Assembly: GCA_029937205.1 (NCBI GenBank)
Contig: JAPYQV010000133.1
Location: 1-7,238, forward strand
DNA from: Alphaproteobacteria bacterium
Lineage (GTDB): Bacteria; Pseudomonadota; Alphaproteobacteria; UBA828
DNA: 7,238 bases
Direction of reading: 5' to 3'
Positions 4,770 through 7,238 of the stretch are shown piece by piece. Each line of letters starts with the position of its first letter. Position 1 is the first letter of the stretch. The notes beneath the pieces are model-generated. The model was not told the origin of the DNA, did no database searches, and saw nothing but the letters and a program-made list of their open reading frames with translations. Both the position numbers and the translations under genes were made by a program.

Positions 4770-6596
4770 ATGAACCTCAGAAACATCGCAATTATTGCCC
4801 ATGTCGACCATGGCAAAACGACCCTGGTCGACTCCCTGCTGTTTCAAAGCGGCACGCTACGCGCCAATCAGCGCGTCGCCGAGCGCGCCCTCGATTCCGG
4901 TGACCTGGAGCGCGAGCGCGGCATTACGATCCTGTCGAAATGCACGTCTGTCATGTGGCGCGACCTGCGCATCAATATCGTCGACACCCCAGGCCACGCT
5001 GATTTCGGAGCAGAAGTCGAGCGCATCCTCTCCATGGTCGATGGCGTGCTGGTGCTGGTCGATGCCGCCGAAGGCCCCATGCCGCAGACCAAATTCGTTG
5101 TCGCCAAGGCCCTCGGTTTGGGTCTACGGCCGATCGTCGTCATCAACAAGGTGGATCGCACCTACGCCAGGCCGTGGGAGGCCCATGAAGAGGTCTTCGA
5201 TCTTTTCTCCGCCCTCGATGCCGATGAAGAGCAGCTTGATTTTCCCGTGCTGTTCGGCTCGGCGCGCGACGGTTGGATCGCCCTCGATCCGGACGGGCCG
5301 AAGGAAGACCTCACGCCGCTGTTTGAAGTTATCGCCAAGCATGTGCCGGCGCCGGTCGCCGAGCCGGATGCGCCGTTCACCATGCTGGTGACAACGCTTG
5401 AGGCCGACCCGTTCCTCGGCCGTATTCTGACCGGGCGCATTCATTCCGGCTCGATCAAGACCAATACGAAAATCCGCGCCCTCAACAGCGCCGGCGAGGT
5501 GATCGAGGAAACCCGCATCACCAAGCTGCTCGCCTTCCGCGGCCTGAAACGCACCGCCATCGAGCAAGCGGACGCAGGAGATATCGTCGCCGTCGCCGGC
5601 TTCGCCGAGGCCAGCGTGGCCGATACCCTGGCCGATACGAACGTCAGCCAGGCGATGACAGCCCAGCCGGTCGATCCGCCGACACTCGCGGTCAGTTTCT
5701 CGGCCAATGATTCACCGCTCGCCGGCCAGGAAGGCAATCGCCTGACCTCGCGCGAAATTCGCACCCGCCTGTTGCGTGAGGCCGAGAGCAATATCTCAAT
5801 CCGGGTCAGCGAAGAGCCGGGCCAGGATTATTTCGATGTCGCCGGGCGCGGCGAGCTGCAGCTCGGCGTGCTGATCGAGACCATGCGGCGCGAGGGCTTC
5901 GAGCTCTGCATCGGCCGGCCGCGCGTGTTGCAGCGCACCGACCCCGACAGCGGCAAGATGTTGGAACCGATCGAGGAAGTGCAGATCGATGTCGATGACG
6001 AACATGTCGGCGCCGTGGTCGAAGGCCTCAGCGAGCGCCGCGGCGAGCTTCAGGATATGCGCCCCTCGGGCGGCGGCCGCACGCGCCTGGTGTTCCACGC
6101 GCCGTCGCGCGGCCTGATCGGCTACAATGGCGAGCTTCTGACGGCAACGCGCGGCAGCGCGGTGATGAACCGCCTCTATCACTCATACGCGCCGCACAAG
6201 GGCGACATCGCCGGCCGCCGCACCGGCGCGCTGGTCTCCAACGGACAGGGAAAATCGGTCACCTTTGCGCTGTGGAATTTAGAGGATCGCGGACCGATGT
6301 TTATCGGCGCCGGCGAGCCGGTCTATGAAGGCATGGTGATCGGCCAACACACGCGCGGCAACGATCTGATCGTCAACCCGCTGAAAGCCAAACAACTCAC
6401 CAATATCCGCGCCTCCGGCACCGACGAGGCGGTGCGCCTGACCACCCCGCGCCGCATGTCGCTGGAAGAGGCAATCGCCTATATCGACACCGACGAACTG
6501 GTCGAAGTCACACCCAAATCCATCCGCCTGCGCAAGCGCCTGTTGGACCCGCACGCGCGCAAGAAAGCGGTGCGGAGTGATGCTGCGGCGGATTAG
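4770..6596 (+). CDS. typA: Translational GTPase TypA/BipA
   Basis: This 608-residue ribosome-binding GTPase of the EF-G/LepA superfamily is used in ribosome assembly and in stress or low-temperature growth. The G domain is complete: G1 AHVDHGKT (10-17), G2 ERERGITI (47-54), G3 DTPGH (72-76), G4 NKVD (126-129) and G5 GSAR (163-166). Domain II (about 200-290) follows, with [15 protein letters not shown]. Then come the EF-G III/V-like domains ([24 protein letters not shown] and the [15 protein letters not shown] region), and the TypA-specific C-terminal domain ending [19 protein letters not shown]. Length fits the family. ATG 4770 gives the canonical opening [17 protein letters not shown]; an in-frame TTG at 4734 would add 12 atypical residues. 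No SD of normal strength precedes 4770. It is a single gene, divergent from modABC, and no intrinsic terminator was found after it. Confidence 0.97.
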   Translation: MNLRNIAIIAHVDHGKTTLVDSLLFQSGTLRANQRVAERALDSGDLERERGITILSKCTSVMWRDLRINIVDTPGHADFGAEVERILSMVDGVLVLVDAAEGPMPQTKFVVAKALGLGLRPIVVINKVDRTYARPWEAHEEVFDLFSALDADEEQLDFPVLFGSARDGWIALDPDGPKEDLTPLFEVIAKHVPAPVAEPDAPFTMLVTTLEADPFLGRILTGRIHSGSIKTNTKIRALNSAGEVIEETRITKLLAFRGLKRTAIEQADAGDIVAVAGFAEASVADTLADTNVSQAMTAQPVDPPTLAVSFSANDSPLAGQEGNRLTSREIRTRLLREAESNISIRVSEEPGQDYFDVAGRGELQLGVLIETMRREGFELCIGRPRVLQRTDPDSGKMLEPIEEVQIDVDDEHVGAVVEGLSERRGELQDMRPSGGGRTRLVFHAPSRGLIGYNGELLTATRGSAVMNRLYHSYAPHKGDIAGRRTGALVSNGQGKSVTFALWNLEDRGPMFIGAGEPVYEGMVIGQHTRGNDLIVNPLKAKQLTNIRASGTDEAVRLTTPRRMSLEEAIAYIDTDELVEVTPKSIRLRKRLLDPHARKKAVRSDAAAD

Positions 6597-6816
6597 AGCG
6601 GTTGCGGAAATAGGTCTTAATAATTATATATAAATATTACTTTAGAGCCAAATTGGTATTGTTTTGTAATCCACCATATCTGGTGGCCACCGGCCCGCTC
6701 ATGTCTAGAAGCCACCGCGACGCAATATAACACTCGCAAACTGCGGCACGAAATTTCGCCGCGCGGCAATCCCACAAAATGAATATTCAACGGTTTCTGA
6801 AAAATACCGAAAGCTC
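6597..6816. other. AT-rich intergenic region after typA
   Basis: No gene is seen in these 220 bp. Composition drops sharply; 6601-6660 has 15 G/C in 60 by hand count. It holds an AT-rich 22-bp near-palindrome (6618-6639, one mismatched pair), a hairpin CCACCA-TATC-TGGTGG (6671-6686) with no T-run after it, and CGAAATTTCG (6749-6758) next to GCCGCGCGGC (6758-6767). None is a convincing terminator. A 13-codon ORF from ATG 6779 ends in TGA overlapping the next gene's ATG (6817-6820); it has no SD and is probably chance. Confidence 0.6.
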
Positions 6817-7032
6817 ATGATTGCCTGTCACATCCGCGAATATAGAAATTCTAAGGCTCAAGAATATGCAATACACGGTTTCTCGCGACGACTGAAATCG
6901 TTGGTACGGTGCATAGATAACATTTATAGAATATTACCGCCTGATCGGGTCGACTTACCTTCGAGCGAAGAACTATCCGATGCTAATATCAACCTTCAGG
7001 CATTTGTATTTAATGTGTTCGGCCTCCGCTAG
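6817..7032 (+). pseudogene. Short hypothetical ORF, probably the N-terminal remnant of a longer protein
   Basis: This 71-residue product begins MIACHIREYRNSKAQEY and contains GFSRRLKSLVRCIDNIYRILPPDR (about 21-44) and LSDANINLQAFVFNVFG (about 53-69). It then ends abruptly with Leu-Arg-stop. From general recollection this resembles the start of longer conserved hypothetical proteins that continue after FVFNVFG into a Trp-rich segment (DNLAWIWV-like). If so, the gene is cut at its 3' end. No transmembrane segment or catalytic motif is clear and I cannot assign a function. GC is about 40% (72 of 180 over 6841-7020), far below typA. The frame is open upstream to 6709, but ATG 6817 is the only usual start and has only a weak SD-like GAAAG. 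Its stop TAG (7030-7032) overlaps the convergent gene's stop at CTAG (7029-7032). It might instead be a genuine short protein. Confidence 0.5.
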
Positions 7033-7238
7033 AATATGGTGTGATATTTTTCATTCTTCCATGGAAACACCGCATACCGTGCGATGAGCGCCTCGACGTC
7101 AGCACCAACGACCTGTCGAACCATACGCCGACAGTTCTCCGTAGAGCGCTCTCCAAAAGGCAAAAAATCCCCTTGCTCGTAAGCGGCATGCAAGAAACCC
7201 GCGACGATAACAGGCGGCGCCGCCCGATAGGCCGTAAG
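7029..7238 (-). CDS. C-terminal part of an unidentified protein (HD-like/DUF6817-like?), open at the right edge
   Basis: The minus-strand frame is open from the window edge (7238) to TAG at 7031-7029, giving 69 residues with no start inside the window that needs to be used. Reading in from the edge it starts YRAAPPVIVAGFLHAAYEQ, continues GDFLPFGERST, then CRRMVRQVVGADVEALIARY, and ends VFPWKNEKYHTIF. The pattern AGxxHxxYxxGxF, then a basic helix and VGxxVExLIxRY, recalls HD-like hypothetical proteins (DUF6817-type), with the His in AGFLHAAY as a conserved site. This is a low-confidence family guess; the reality of the frame is better supported by codon pattern and coherent sequence. It converges on, and overlaps by 4 nt, the truncated plus-strand ORF. 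Its own C-terminus may have been created at the same junction. Confidence 0.55.
   Translation of the reverse strand, partial: LTAYRAAPPVIVAGFLHAAYEQGDFLPFGERSTENCRRMVRQVVGADVEALIARYAVFPWKNEKYHTIF

Noticed and set aside
5124..6182. Minus-strand open frames opposite typA
   Set aside because: They lie within the complete TypA gene on the other strand and carry no recognisable motif.
6671..6686. CCACCA-TATC-TGGTGG hairpin as typA terminator
   Set aside because: The stem is only 6 bp, it has no T-run after it on either strand, and it lies 75 bp past the stop.
6779..6820. 13-codon leader peptide overlapping the start of the 6817 ORF
   Set aside because: The ATGA overlap is suggestive but there is no SD and the peptide has no regulatory codon run; chance is the simpler explanation.

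Overview
The window looks like chromosomal DNA of a GC-rich alphaproteobacterium. The reasons are: by eye most coding DNA is about 60-65% GC, GATC/CGCC-rich codons dominate, modABC and typA have alphaproteobacterial-style sequences, and at least one transcript is probably leaderless. The genus cannot be fixed from sequence alone. TGA is an ordinary stop here: arsR, gst, modA and modC all end in it.

Region 1 (1-1577, + strand) is a small operon: an ArsR-family repressor, an AHSA1/SRPBCC (START-like) gene broken by one in-frame TGA, and a glutathione S-transferase-like gene. A 24-bp perfect palindrome covers both the -10 element and the start codon of the regulator. It is the obvious autoregulatory operator, and the promoter position predicts a leaderless mRNA. 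Region 2 (1589-1870, - strand) is a short single-domain cupin gene, convergent with gst. A 15-bp perfect inverted repeat lies near its 3' end.

Region 3 (1949-4524, - strand) is a tight molybdate ABC transporter operon, modA-modB-modC (periplasmic binding protein, permease, ATPase), with intergenic gaps of 7 and 4 bp. It has a long, GC-rich leader (about 4525-4704) with several hairpins, two of them mutually exclusive and next to the modA Shine-Dalgarno. This is a candidate cis-regulatory RNA. The cupin lies 78 bp downstream of modC in the same direction and could be co-transcribed.

Region 4 (4770-6596, + strand) is typA/bipA, the translational GTPase, divergent from modA. The shared intergenic region has a 12-bp palindrome, GCGTTGCAACGC, whose centre TTGCAA can act as the -35 of a promoter in each direction.

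Region 5 (6597-7238) is different in kind. It is an AT-rich stretch, then a roughly 40% GC ORF that looks like the N-terminal part of a longer conserved hypothetical protein. Its stop codon overlaps the stop of a convergent gene entering from the right edge. This looks like accessory or rearranged DNA beside the core typA gene.

No CRISPR array, tRNA, rRNA, transposase or phage gene was seen. I do not see a complete novel multi-gene system. The best leads are the UGA-interrupted AHSA1 gene under its palindromic operator, the modA leader, and the right-hand junction.
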